A model generated the notes under the pieces. It had not been told where the DNA came from, made no database searches, and saw only the letters and a list, made by a program, of their open reading frames with translations. Made by a program: the position numbers and the translations under genes. A stretch of DNA of 64,000 nucleotides from NCBI GenBank assembly GCA_902789665.1, contig CADAOY010000006.1, positions 1 to 64,000 of the forward strand, read 5' to 3'. Shown one piece after another: positions 25,554 through 33,367 of this stretch; position 1 is the stretch's first letter, and each line of letters begins with the position of its first letter. The DNA comes from an uncultured Lachnospiraceae bacterium. Lineage in GTDB: Bacteria; Bacillota; Clostridia; Lachnospirales; Lachnospiraceae.

Positions 25554-26437
25554 TGGAATATACATCAGTAAACGAATATTTAAAAACCAAATATGGGCAC
25601 AAAATGTACAAAATTGCCGTCGACGCAGGTTTTACCTGTCCTAATCGTGACGGCTCCATTGGGATGGGAGGATGTATCTTCTGCTCAGGGAGAGGGAGCG
25701 GGGATTTTGCCTCCGACAGGTTAATGAGTGTACATAAGCAGATTGAGGAAGGGAAGAAACTCATCCTTAATAAGATGCCCAAAGTTAGAAATGAAGGGCC
25801 TGAATTTATAGCATATTTTCAGGCCTTTACTAATACTTATGCTCCTGTTCCGGTGCTTAGGGAGAAATACATGGAGGCGGTTAATCATCCGGATATCGCA
25901 ATAATCGATATTGCAACAAGGCCGGACTGCCTTGGGGACGAGGTTCTGGATCTGCTTGCTGAGATTAATGAGATTAAGCCTGTGTGGGTGGAACTTGGGC
26001 TTCAGAGTATTCATGAATCGACGGCTAAATATATAAGAAGAGGATATGAACTGCCGGTTTATGATGATGCAGTTGAGGCGCTGGCAGAAACAGGCATTGA
26101 GCAGATTATAACCCATCTAATTCTGGGGCTTCCCGGGGAGACTAAGGAGATGATGCTAAAAAGTGTAGACTATGTGGCAGCGTCAAAGTCTAACGGAATC
26201 AAGCTTCAGCTTCTTCATGTGCTTAAGGGTACGGACCTGGCTTTAGAATATGAGAGCGGGGCTTTCAAGTGCCTTGAGTTTGAAGAATATGTGGAACTGG
26301 TGAAGGAGTGTGTTTCTCATATACCTAAGGACATGGTTGTGCACCGTCTTACTGGTGACGGATCTAAGAAAGATTTGATAGCGCCACTTTGGAGTGGGGA
26401 TAAGAAGAGGGTAATTAATGCATTAAAATCGGTTTAA
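25553..26437 (+). CDS. TIGR01212-family radical SAM protein (YhcC-like)
   Basis: The 294-residue protein matches this family: the N-terminal KYGHKMYKIAVDAGFTCPNR, then GCIFCSGRGSGDF, giving the widely spaced CX14CX2C cluster ligands typical of TIGR01212 rather than the standard CX3CX2C. Further blocks include YFQAFTNTYAP, ATRPDCL, VELGLQSIHEST and HLILGLPGE. The family probably acts in tRNA or sulfur-related modification, but the reaction is not established here. It starts inside the stop codon of the diguanylate cyclase gene (TAATG). Confidence 0.88.
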   Translation: MEYTSVNEYLKTKYGHKMYKIAVDAGFTCPNRDGSIGMGGCIFCSGRGSGDFASDRLMSVHKQIEEGKKLILNKMPKVRNEGPEFIAYFQAFTNTYAPVPVLREKYMEAVNHPDIAIIDIATRPDCLGDEVLDLLAEINEIKPVWVELGLQSIHESTAKYIRRGYELPVYDDAVEALAETGIEQIITHLILGLPGETKEMMLKSVDYVAASKSNGIKLQLLHVLKGTDLALEYESGAFKCLEFEEYVELVKECVSHIPKDMVVHRLTGDGSKKDLIAPLWSGDKKRVINALKSV

Positions 26438-26493
26438 TTTACTCTTGTTAGGTGGTTTAAGTTGAGATAAAGTAATAGTAGGGGGTGATGCAA

Positions 26494-27219
26494 ATGGATG
26501 AAAACATTCAGACTTTAAAAGAGTGGATTGATGGCAGTGACAATATAGTATTTTTCGGGGGCGCGGGTGTGTCAACGGAAAGCGGAATCAAGGATTTCAG
26601 GTCGGTGGACGGACTGTATCATGAGAAATATGATTATCCGCCTGAGACAATCTTAAGCCATACATTCTTTATGAGAAAGACTGAGGATTTCTATAAATTC
26701 TACAGAGACAAGCTTTTGCTTGAAGGCATTAAGCCTAACAAAGCGCATGAGAGGCTGGCTCTTTTGGAACAGCGCGGCAAACTGAAGGCTGTGATTACCC
26801 AGAATATTGATGGTCTTCATCAGATGGCAGGCTCTAAAGAGGTAATGGAACTTCACGGAAGCGTGCTTAGAAATTACTGTATGAAGTGCGGTAAGTTCCA
26901 TGATGTGGAAGATATCAAGGCCCAGAGCGGTGTACCTAAGTGCGAGTGCGGCGGCATCATTAAGCCTGATGTTGTACTTTACGAAGAAGGCCTTGATAAT
27001 ATGACAATTACCAAGTCAATTCAGTATATTTCAAATGCAGATGTACTTATTATAGGAGGAACCTCCCTGGTAGTATATCCGGCAGCAGGACTGATTGATT
27101 ATTACCGCGGCAAGAAACTTGTATTAATTAATATGCAGCCAACTCCTCAGGATGACAGGGCAGACCTGGTTATCAGGGGCAAGATTGGCGAAATAATGAG
27201 CCAGGTGGTTGAGGAGTAG
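26494..27219 (+). CDS. cobB: NAD-dependent protein deacylase, Sir2 family
   Basis: The sirtuin core is complete: FFGGAGVSTESGIKDFRS for NAD binding, TQNIDGLH, catalytic His121 in ELHGS, and a zinc site formed by Cys129, Cys132, Cys150 and Cys152. It removes acyl groups from lysines using NAD. A GTG at 26485 and an ATG at 26488 also open the frame, but GGGGG at 26481-26485 is best spaced for the ATG at 26494. A pair of hairpin repeats begins 18 bases after the stop. Confidence 0.92.
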   Translation: MDENIQTLKEWIDGSDNIVFFGGAGVSTESGIKDFRSVDGLYHEKYDYPPETILSHTFFMRKTEDFYKFYRDKLLLEGIKPNKAHERLALLEQRGKLKAVITQNIDGLHQMAGSKEVMELHGSVLRNYCMKCGKFHDVEDIKAQSGVPKCECGGIIKPDVVLYEEGLDNMTITKSIQYISNADVLIIGGTSLVVYPAAGLIDYYRGKKLVLINMQPTPQDDRADLVIRGKIGEIMSQVVEE

Positions 27220-27237
27220 TCTAAAAACCGCCCCTCA

Positions 27238-27310
27238 CCAAAAACTACTCTTCGAAGCTCATTGCAGCAAGCTGCACAGGATCGCTTCTCAGAGCATTTT
27301 TGTCTCGGGG
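27238..27310 (-). repeat. dispersed hairpin repeat, inverted copy
   Basis: Read on the minus strand, this copy has the same order as the 15128-15197 element: CAAAAATGCTCTGAGAAGCG, a hairpin with GCAGCTTGCTGC in place of GAAGCTTGCTTC, then GAGCTTCGAAGAGTAG and TTTTTGG. The loop-proximal stem has changed on both sides, keeping pairing. Confidence 0.78.
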
Positions 27311-27328
27311 CGTGGGTTGTGAGAGCAA

Positions 27329-27400
27329 GGACAAAATGCTCTCCAAAAAGCGATTTGGTGACTTGCACCACTGAGCTTTTGGGAGAGTAGTTTTGGACGA
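27329..27400 (+). repeat. dispersed hairpin repeat, direct copy of a second subtype
   Basis: This copy begins GGACAAAATGCTCTCC and ends AGTAGTTTTGGACGA. AAAAGC pairs with GCTTTT and GGTG with CACC, where the other subtype has GAAGC/GCTTC and a TGAAGC/GCTTCA inner stem. It lies 18 bases from the inverted copy, so the two point away from a shared centre. It ends 23 bases before the DUF951 gene. Confidence 0.78.
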
Positions 27401-27423
27401 AGCTCGAGCTATGAAAGGGACAA

Positions 27424-27600
27424 ATGTTAGATATAAAAGTAGACGACATAGTTACATTTAAGAAAAAACACCCTTGCGGGGGAAAAGAGTGGAAGGTGCT
27501 GAGGACGGGAGCTGATTATAAGCTTGAGTGCACCACATGTAATCATCAGATTATGATTACGAGAGCCACTCTGGAAAAAAGCCTTGCAAGAAAAGGATGA
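27424..27600 (+). CDS. DUF951-family small protein
   Basis: The 58-residue protein reads MLDIKVDDIVTFKKKHPCGG, then KEWKVLRTGADYKLECTTCN and a short basic end. This is the DUF951 pattern (V.F.K.HPCG..W.VLR.GAD..L.C..C...), with Cys18, Cys36 and Cys39 as possible metal ligands. DUF951 genes commonly lie directly upstream of rpsF in Clostridia and Bacilli, as here. AAAGGGA precedes the ATG. Function is unknown; the fold is likely a small beta barrel. Confidence 0.88.
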   Translation: MLDIKVDDIVTFKKKHPCGGKEWKVLRTGADYKLECTTCNHQIMITRATLEKSLARKG

Positions 27601-27681
27601 ATGTGATATATTTAAAGTCCGTAGTGTAATTTCCTTGCTCGTATTATGTGTACGGGCCAGAGACCAAAAGGAGGTAAACAG
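27584..27681 (+). promoter_or_regulatory. probable promoter and leader of the rpsF operon
   Basis: TTGCAA at 27584-27589 and TATATT at 27608-27613 (18-base spacer) may drive rpsF from the end of the DUF951 gene. The leader contains CCGTA at 27619-27623 pairing with TACGG at 27651-27655, with an inner TAAT/ATTA. Bacterial rpsF leaders often hold an S6:S18 binding element with a CCG bulge; whether this leader does is not clear by eye. Confidence 0.4.
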
Positions 27682-27972
27682 ATGAACAAGTATGAATTAG
27701 CCGTTGTTATTAGCGCTAAGGCTGATGACGAAGCGAGGGCTGCATCTTTAGAGAAGTGTAAAAAACTTATCGAAAGATTCCAGGGTACAATTACTGACGT
27801 AAATGATGCCGGAAAGAAGAAATTAGCTTACGAGATTCAGAAGATGAACGAAGCTTACTATTACTTCATCCAGTTCGAAGCTCCAGCAACAGCTCCAGCT
27901 GAGATTGAGCATCGTGTTCGTATTGTTGAAAATGTCATCAGATTCTTAGTTGTTAAAGCAGACGAAGAATAA
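27682..27972 (+). CDS. rpsF: 30S ribosomal protein S6
   Basis: The 96-residue protein starts MNKYELAVVISAKADDEARA and shows the S6 ferredoxin-like fold, with KKLAYEIQKMNEAYYYFIQF and the RIVENVIRFLVVKAD end. It binds 16S rRNA with S18. The frame extends upstream to 27646, but AAAGGAGGT stands before the ATG at 27682. It is the first of the conserved rpsF-ssb-rpsR trio. Confidence 0.97.
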   Translation: MNKYELAVVISAKADDEARAASLEKCKKLIERFQGTITDVNDAGKKKLAYEIQKMNEAYYYFIQFEAPATAPAEIEHRVRIVENVIRFLVVKADEE

Positions 27973-27986
27973 GAAATGAGGCAATT

Positions 27987-28418
27987 ATGAACAAAGTAAT
28001 TTTAATGGGTCGTCTTACTAAGGACCCAGTTGTAAATAGTTCAGCAAACGGTAGTGTAGTAAGATATACTTTAGCAGTAGACAGGAGATTCACAAAGAAG
28101 GATGATCCTAATGCTCAGACTGCTGATTTTATCGGCATTGTTGCTTTTGGCAAGAGCGCTGAATTTGCTGAAAAGTATTTTCACAAAGGAACTAAAGTAG
28201 TTGTTACCGGACGTATTCAGACCGGTAGCTATCAGAAAGATGGTCAGACCATCTATACAACTGACGTAGTAGCAGAAGATCAGGAATTCGCAGAGAGCAA
28301 GAATGCTCAGGGCGCTTCCGGAGCAGCAGCACCTTCACAGGGCGGCGGCGCACCGGTTGACGATGCAGGATTTATGAATGTTACAGACGGAGCAGTTGAT
28401 GATGTGCCTTTCATCTAA
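27987..28418 (+). CDS. ssb: single-stranded DNA-binding protein
   Basis: The 143-residue protein has the OB fold from MNKVILMGRLTKDPVV to about residue 105, including VRYTLAVDRRF and VVTGRIQTGSYQKDG. A Gly/Ala/Pro-rich linker follows, and a shortened acidic tip ending DDVPFI that contacts partner proteins (family consensus DDDIPF). It lies between rpsF and rpsR as is usual in bacteria. Confidence 0.96.
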   Translation: MNKVILMGRLTKDPVVNSSANGSVVRYTLAVDRRFTKKDDPNAQTADFIGIVAFGKSAEFAEKYFHKGTKVVVTGRIQTGSYQKDGQTIYTTDVVAEDQEFAESKNAQGASGAAAPSQGGGAPVDDAGFMNVTDGAVDDVPFI

Positions 28419-28439
28419 GGATTAATATAGGAGGCAATT

Positions 28440-28703
28440 ATGGCATTCGTTAAAGCAGATAAAGCAGATGCTTCTCAGAGAAGAAGAGGCAATGCACATA
28501 GAAGAAAAAAAGTATGTGTATTCTGCGGTAAAGATAATGTAATTGATTATAAGGATGTAGCTAAGCTTAAAAGATACGTATCAGAGAACGGTAAGATTCT
28601 TCCTAGAAGAGTAACCGGTAACTGTGCTAAGCATCAGAGAGCAATCACAGTAGCTATCAAGAGAGCTCGTCATATCGCTCTTATGCCTTATGTTTGTGAT
28701 TAA
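28440..28703 (+). CDS. rpsR: 30S ribosomal protein S18
   Basis: The 87-residue protein has the basic start, [15 protein letters not shown] and [20 protein letters not shown], ending [11 protein letters not shown]. The CxxC plus a later C..H make it a zinc-binding (C+) form of S18, which hints that the genome may also carry a zinc-free paralogue. TAGGAGG precedes the ATG, and a terminator closes the operon 22 bases after the stop. Confidence 0.97.
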   Translation: MAFVKADKADASQRRRGNAHRRKKVCVFCGKDNVIDYKDVAKLKRYVSENGKILPRRVTGNCAKHQRAITVAIKRARHIALMPYVCD

Positions 28704-28725
28704 TTAATTTGATTAATAGGAATAT

Positions 28726-28759
28726 AGACCATTGCTTTATGCAATGGTCTTATTTTTTT
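28726..28759 (+). terminator. intrinsic terminator of the rpsF operon
   Basis: AGACCATTGC pairs perfectly with GCAATGGTCT across a TTTAT loop, followed by TATTTTTTTA. Confidence 0.92.
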
Positions 28760-28833
28760 ATTAGAGGGTAGAACAATTATAAGAAAAATGCTATAATAAA
28801 TTTGATTTTGTTGTTTTTCTTAAGGAGAAATTA

Positions 28834-30870
28834 ATGGCAAGAAGCAATAAGATAAAAACAAGAATGCATTCTTATATAGTGATATCTGTTTTGCTGGGGA
28901 TTTTGCTTGGTGTAATAGATTTCTGGTTATATGTGCTTGATTACAAGGCCGGAATAATGGTTTCCATCTTTCTGGTGATTTATTTCGTGGCAATTTTATC
29001 ATTCTTTGCATATTCCAAGAAGTTTATCATTAAGGAAATGGTTGATTTTGCCACCCAGTACGGGCAGGTACAGAAGCAGATTCTTAATAAACTGGAACTT
29101 CCGCATGCTTTATTAGACACTACGGGCCGTATACTTTGGATGAATGAGGAATTCCAGAAGATTACAGAGAAACAGGCTTCATATCATAAGAATATAGCGA
29201 CGATTTTCCCTGAGATTAATGAGGATGTGCTTGACAAGGAAAGAAGCAATACAGAAATCGAGTACGAGACTCAGGATTTCAGAATCGTAACACAGCGTAT
29301 TGTGGTTGACGATTATGTGGATAATGAATTTTTGGAAGAGACAGATGATTACAATGTAATTATCGGAATATATCTCTTTAATGAGACAGCTCTTAAAGTT
29401 GCCTTAAGAGAGAATGATAACCAGTCTCTTGCAGTAGGACTTTTATATCTGGATAACTGCGACGAAGTTTTGGAGGGTATTCCGGATGTTAAGCAGAGCC
29501 TGCTTCTTGCTTTGATAGACAGACGTATCAATAAGTGTATTGCAAACCTTGATGGTATTGTAAGAAAACTGGAGAAGGATAAGTATATTATTATTCTTCG
29601 TAAGCAGTCAGTTAATCTCTTGAAAGAGAAGAAGTTTGAGATTTTAGAGGAAGTTAAAACTGTTACTATCGGTAACGAAAGACCGATTACTCTTAGTATT
29701 GGTATTGGACTTGACGGACTTAGTTATGCTCAGAATGCGGAATTCGCAAGAGCGGCTATCGACCTTGCTCTCGGCCGTGGTGGTGACCAGGCGGTTGTTA
29801 AGGTTCCAAATCAGGTTCAGTATTTCGGTGGTAAGAGAGAACAGATGGAGAAGAGTACAAGAGTTAAGGCGAGAGTTAAAGCCCAGGCTCTTGAAGAGAT
29901 TCTTACCAATAAAGATCAGATATTTGTAATGGGACACAGACTTGGTGATGTGGACAGCTTCGGTTCAGCCGTAGGTATTGCATGTATCGCAAGACATATG
30001 CAAAAAGAGATACATATCGTACTTAACGATATCACTCCTTCACTGGCGCCGGTTGTTGATTTATATAAGTCACAGCCTGATTATCTTGAAGGCACAATCA
30101 TGACAAGTCAGCAGGCTTTGGAAGCAGTTGGTTCCAATGCGGTACTGGTTGTTGTGGATATTAATAAGCCGTCCATTACTGAATGTCCGGATCTTTTGAA
30201 GAAATGTAAAGCAATTGTAGTTTTGGATCACCACAGACAGGGAACCGAAGTAATTGATAATGCGACTCTTTCATATATTGAGCCATATGCATCATCAGCC
30301 TGCGAAATGGTATCCGAAATTCTGCAGTATATAGCAAATGGAATCAAAATCAGCGGCATCGAAGCTGACTGTATGTATTCAGGTATCGTAATTGATACCA
30401 ATAATTTCACAACCAAGACCGGTGTAAGAACTTTTGAAGCAGCAGCTTATCTTAGAAGAACCGGTGCAGATGTTACCAGAGTTCGTAAGCTTTTCAGGGA
30501 AGATGCTTCAGAATATATGGCCAAGGCCAGAACCATCAGGGATGCATATATTTACAAGAACGATTATGCCATCTCAATCTGTGATGGAAGCACATGTCAG
30601 AGTCCTACAATTGTTGCGGCTCAGGCAGCAAATGAATTACTTAATATCATTGGCGTTAAGGCAAGTTTCGTATTCGTTGAATACCAGAGCAGGATATACT
30701 TAAGCGCCAGATCAATTGATGAACTTAATGTTCAGGTTATTACAGAAAAACTTGGAGGCGGCGGACACATGAACGTTGCCGGTGCTCAGTTTACAGGTAT
30801 TACCTGTGAAGAAGCAGCAGAAAAATTAAAAGAAGTACTTGATAAAGAAATCGAGAGTGATGAGGTGTAA
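28834..30870 (+). CDS. gdpP: GdpP-like cyclic di-AMP phosphodiesterase
   Basis: The 678-residue protein has two N-terminal membrane helices (about 13-34 and 41-61), a PAS-like domain, a degenerate GGDEF-like domain (about 175-310), then the DHH domain with DVDS at 372-375 and DHH at 465-467, and a DHHA1 domain with GGGGHMNVAG. This is the GdpP/YybT order; such enzymes hydrolyse cyclic di-AMP, which controls osmolyte and potassium balance. Its stop is three bases from rplI, the conserved gdpP-rplI-dnaB arrangement. TAAGGAG precedes the start. Confidence 0.95.
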   Translation: MARSNKIKTRMHSYIVISVLLGILLGVIDFWLYVLDYKAGIMVSIFLVIYFVAILSFFAYSKKFIIKEMVDFATQYGQVQKQILNKLELPHALLDTTGRILWMNEEFQKITEKQASYHKNIATIFPEINEDVLDKERSNTEIEYETQDFRIVTQRIVVDDYVDNEFLEETDDYNVIIGIYLFNETALKVALRENDNQSLAVGLLYLDNCDEVLEGIPDVKQSLLLALIDRRINKCIANLDGIVRKLEKDKYIIILRKQSVNLLKEKKFEILEEVKTVTIGNERPITLSIGIGLDGLSYAQNAEFARAAIDLALGRGGDQAVVKVPNQVQYFGGKREQMEKSTRVKARVKAQALEEILTNKDQIFVMGHRLGDVDSFGSAVGIACIARHMQKEIHIVLNDITPSLAPVVDLYKSQPDYLEGTIMTSQQALEAVGSNAVLVVVDINKPSITECPDLLKKCKAIVVLDHHRQGTEVIDNATLSYIEPYASSACEMVSEILQYIANGIKISGIEADCMYSGIVIDTNNFTTKTGVRTFEAAAYLRRTGADVTRVRKLFREDASEYMAKARTIRDAYIYKNDYAISICDGSTCQSPTIVAAQAANELLNIIGVKASFVFVEYQSRIYLSARSIDELNVQVITEKLGGGGHMNVAGAQFTGITCEEAAEKLKEVLDKEIESDEV

Positions 30871-30873
30871 GTT

Positions 30874-31320
30874 ATGCAGGTTATTTTATTACAGGATGTT
30901 AAATCTTTAGGCAAAAAAGGTGACATGCTTGAAATCAATGACGGATATGCAAGAAATTATATAATTCCAAAGAAACTGGGAGTTCCGGCTAATGAGGCCA
31001 ACAAGAACGACCTTAAACTTCATAAAGCCAACGAGGCCAAAATCGCAAAGGAAAATCTTGAGGCAGCCAAAGAACTTGGTGCAAAGATTGAGAAGGTCAG
31101 CGTAAGCGTTCCGATTAAGGTTGGTGAAAACGGCAGGGCTTTTGGCGCAGTTACAGCTAAGGAAATCAGTGATGCTCTGGATAAACAGTGTGGCATTAAA
31201 GTTGATAAGAAGAAGATTCAGCTTAAAGAAGCAATCAAAGCGGTCAGCGAGGCAGATGTACCTGTTAAGTTACACCCTGAAGTAACTGCCTTACTTAAAG
31301 TTAAGGTAGTGGCAGAATAA
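30874..31320 (+). CDS. rplI: 50S ribosomal protein L9
   Basis: The 148-residue protein has the L9 N-terminus MQVILLQDVKSLGKKGDMLE with DGYARNYIIPK, the long connecting helix, and the C-terminal domain containing GRAFGAVTAKEI. It binds domain V of 23S rRNA near the L1 stalk. The gene lies between gdpP and dnaB. Confidence 0.97.
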   Translation: MQVILLQDVKSLGKKGDMLEINDGYARNYIIPKKLGVPANEANKNDLKLHKANEAKIAKENLEAAKELGAKIEKVSVSVPIKVGENGRAFGAVTAKEISDALDKQCGIKVDKKKIQLKEAIKAVSEADVPVKLHPEVTALLKVKVVAE

Positions 31321-31343
31321 TAACATTTCGGGGGATAAATGAA

Positions 31344-32687
31344 ATGGATGACAATGTAGTAAACAGGGTGATTCCTCACTCTACGGAAGCCGAGCAGAGT
31401 GTAATCGGCGCCATGATGGTTGATAATGAAGTTATCTCTGTGGCAGCAGATCTGATTACGGGAAGCGACTTCTATAATAAACAATATGGAATAATTTTTG
31501 ATACAATAGTTGAGCTGAGTGCCCAGCATACTGATATAGATATAGTAACATTAAGGGAAGCACTGAAAGCCAAACAGCTTCCGGAGGATGTTTGTTCAGT
31601 AGAATATATTAAGGACTTTGTAGTTAATGTACCGACAGCAGTTAATATAAAGTCATATGCCGAAATAGTCAGGGAAAAGAGTGACAGAAGACGTGTTATT
31701 CGTGCGGCTGAGAAGGTAGTCACAAGGGGCTACGAAGATAATGACAGCATCATGGATTATAAGGCAGAGTCCGAGAAGGCTTTATTCGAAGTTTTTCAGG
31801 ACAGGGGCAATGCTGAATTTGAGAGTATAACATCTGTAGTTTCAAGAGCTCTGGATGATATATATAAAAGATATAAGAATGATGGTGAACTTACCGGTCT
31901 TAATACCGGCTTTACCAAACTTAATTCAATGACAGCAGGTCTTCAGAAGTCAGACCTCATTCTTATTGCGGCAAGACCTTCAATGGGTAAAACCGCCTTC
32001 GCTCTTAATATTGCACTTAATGTGGCATTAAGAGAGAGAAAGACGGTTGCATTATTCTCTTTGGAAATGTCCAAGGTTCAGCTGGTTAACCGTCTTATTG
32101 CCATGGAGTCCAAGGTAGATTCCAAGAAGATAAGAGAAGGTTCAATATCAGATGAATCTGAGTGGGCAAAACTGGTTGAAGGTAGTGCTGAGGTTGGAAC
32201 GGCAAAGCTTTTTGTAGATGATACAAGTAGTATCAGTGCTCAGGAAATCAGATCAAAGTGTCGTAAGTTAAAACTTGAACAAGATTTGTCACTGGTAGTA
32301 ATCGACTACTTACAGCTTATGTCAGGTAATGGCAAGTCAGACAGCAGACAGCAGGAAATCTCAGAGATATCAAGATCCCTTAAGTCTTTGGCAAGAGAAC
32401 TGGACATTCCTGTAATTGCACTTTCGCAGCTTAATCGTGCAGTTGACTCGAGAGCTGATCACATTCCTGTACTTGCAGACCTCCGTGAATCCGGTGCCAT
32501 CGAGCAGGATGCGGACGTTGTAATGTTTATTTACAGGGATGATTATTATACAAAAGAAAAGTCAGAAAGACCTAATGTGGCAGATATTATTATAGCTAAA
32601 CAGCGTAACGGCCCGGTAGGAACCGTATCACTGGCATGGCTTCCAAGTTTCACTCAGTTCTGCGATCTGGAAGTTGATAAAAGCTAA
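31344..32687 (+). CDS. dnaB: replicative DNA helicase DnaB
   Basis: The 447-residue protein has the DnaB N-terminal helical domain (IPHSTEAEQSVIGAMM) and the RecA-like C-terminal domain with Walker A ARPSMGKT at 210-217, Walker B LVVIDYLQLM, and the DLRESGAIEQDADVVMFIYR block. It unwinds DNA at the fork as a hexamer. No intein interrupts it. A terminator hairpin follows. Confidence 0.97.
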   Translation: MDDNVVNRVIPHSTEAEQSVIGAMMVDNEVISVAADLITGSDFYNKQYGIIFDTIVELSAQHTDIDIVTLREALKAKQLPEDVCSVEYIKDFVVNVPTAVNIKSYAEIVREKSDRRRVIRAAEKVVTRGYEDNDSIMDYKAESEKALFEVFQDRGNAEFESITSVVSRALDDIYKRYKNDGELTGLNTGFTKLNSMTAGLQKSDLILIAARPSMGKTAFALNIALNVALRERKTVALFSLEMSKVQLVNRLIAMESKVDSKKIREGSISDESEWAKLVEGSAEVGTAKLFVDDTSSISAQEIRSKCRKLKLEQDLSLVVIDYLQLMSGNGKSDSRQQEISEISRSLKSLARELDIPVIALSQLNRAVDSRADHIPVLADLRESGAIEQDADVVMFIYRDDYYTKEKSERPNVADIIIAKQRNGPVGTVSLAWLPSFTQFCDLEVDKS

Positions 32688-32713
32688 TAAAATTTAACAA
32701 ATTTTAAATACAA

Positions 32714-32739
32714 AAAAAGCAGCCTTACGGCTGCTTTTA
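32714..32739 (+). terminator. terminator between dnaB and the ferredoxin gene
   Basis: AAAAGCAGCC pairs with GGCTGCTTTT around TTAC. The A-run on one side and the T-run on the other let it act in both directions, serving dnaB on the plus strand and the convergent ferredoxin gene on the minus strand. Confidence 0.85.
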
Positions 32740-32759
32740 AATTTAACTTTATTAATTAA

Positions 32760-32930
32760 TTATGCTTCTGTGATAGCACCTGCTGGACATCCGTCTGCAC
32801 ATGCGCCACAACCTAAACAAGCGTCTGCATCGATAACGTACTTATCTTCGCCTTCTGAAATAGCTTCTGCAGGACACTGAGCTGCGCAAGCACCACACTG
32901 AATACACTCATCTCCGATTTGATATGCCAT
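32760..32930 (-). CDS. 2[4Fe-4S] ferredoxin
   Basis: The 56-residue protein has two cluster motifs, CIQCGACAAQCP and CLGCGACADGCP, the classic clostridial ferredoxin pattern with eight cysteines. It carries low-potential electrons, for example between pyruvate:ferredoxin oxidoreductase, Rnf and hydrogenases; HydF in this window fits that metabolism. AAGGAGG precedes the start on the minus strand. It is transcribed divergently from the DUF1858 gene. Confidence 0.95.
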   Translation of the reverse strand: MAYQIGDECIQCGACAAQCPAEAISEGEDKYVIDADACLGCGACADGCPAGAITEA

Positions 32931-33009
32931 GGTAAATACCTCCTTATAAAAGTATTATAAATCAACTTCGCCAATCTACGGTTACATAATATATCAAAAG
33001 TTTCGAGTT

Positions 33010-33053
33010 AGTCAACGCTAATTGCTTGACTTATGGCTTTTTTTTCATATAAT
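33010..33053. promoter_or_regulatory. divergent promoters for ferredoxin and DUF1858 genes
   Basis: Plus strand: TTGACT at 33026-33031, a 16-base spacer and TATAAT at 33048-33053. Minus strand: TTGACT (read as AGTCAA at 33010-33015) with TATATT or TATTAT 16-18 bases further on. The two -35 hexamers are mirror images only 10 bases apart, so polymerase or one regulator bound here would affect both genes. Confidence 0.7.
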
Positions 33054-33094
33054 TATTCATTAGGGAATGGGGACTGAGGAAAGGAGATAAAGAC

Positions 33095-33289
33095 ATGATA
33101 TTTACTAAAGATATGACAATCGCTGAAATGATTACTGCAAATCCTGATGTGGTGCCTATTTTACTTAATGCTGGTATGCATTGTATTGGCTGCCCGTCTG
33201 CTATGGGTGAGACAATTGAGGAAGCTGCAATGGTTCACGGACTGGATGCTGATATGCTTCTTGAAGATATAAATGAACTTTTAAAATAA
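33095..33289 (+). CDS. DUF1858 small protein
   Basis: The 64-residue protein starts [20 protein letters not shown] and contains [19 protein letters not shown], the DUF1858 signature with a CxxC that is common in anaerobes and resembles the N-terminal domain of hybrid-cluster and ScdA-like proteins. A redox or metal-linked role is suggested by the CxxC and by divergent transcription from a ferredoxin gene, but is not established. AAAGGAG precedes the ATG. Confidence 0.88.
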   Translation: MIFTKDMTIAEMITANPDVVPILLNAGMHCIGCPSAMGETIEEAAMVHGLDADMLLEDINELLK

Positions 33290-33311
33290 TAAATCTTTAT
33301 TTATAAATAAA

Positions 33312-33347
33312 AAGAGAGTAGGAAATGATAATCCTACTCTCTTTTAT
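33312..33347. terminator. bidirectional terminator between DUF1858 and mecA
   Basis: AAGAGAGTAGGA pairs perfectly with TCCTACTCTCTT, flanked by A-rich sequence on the left and TTTTAT on the right. The flanking genes converge here. Confidence 0.88.
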
Positions 33348-33367
33348 GTTTCAGGCTTAAGCCTATT

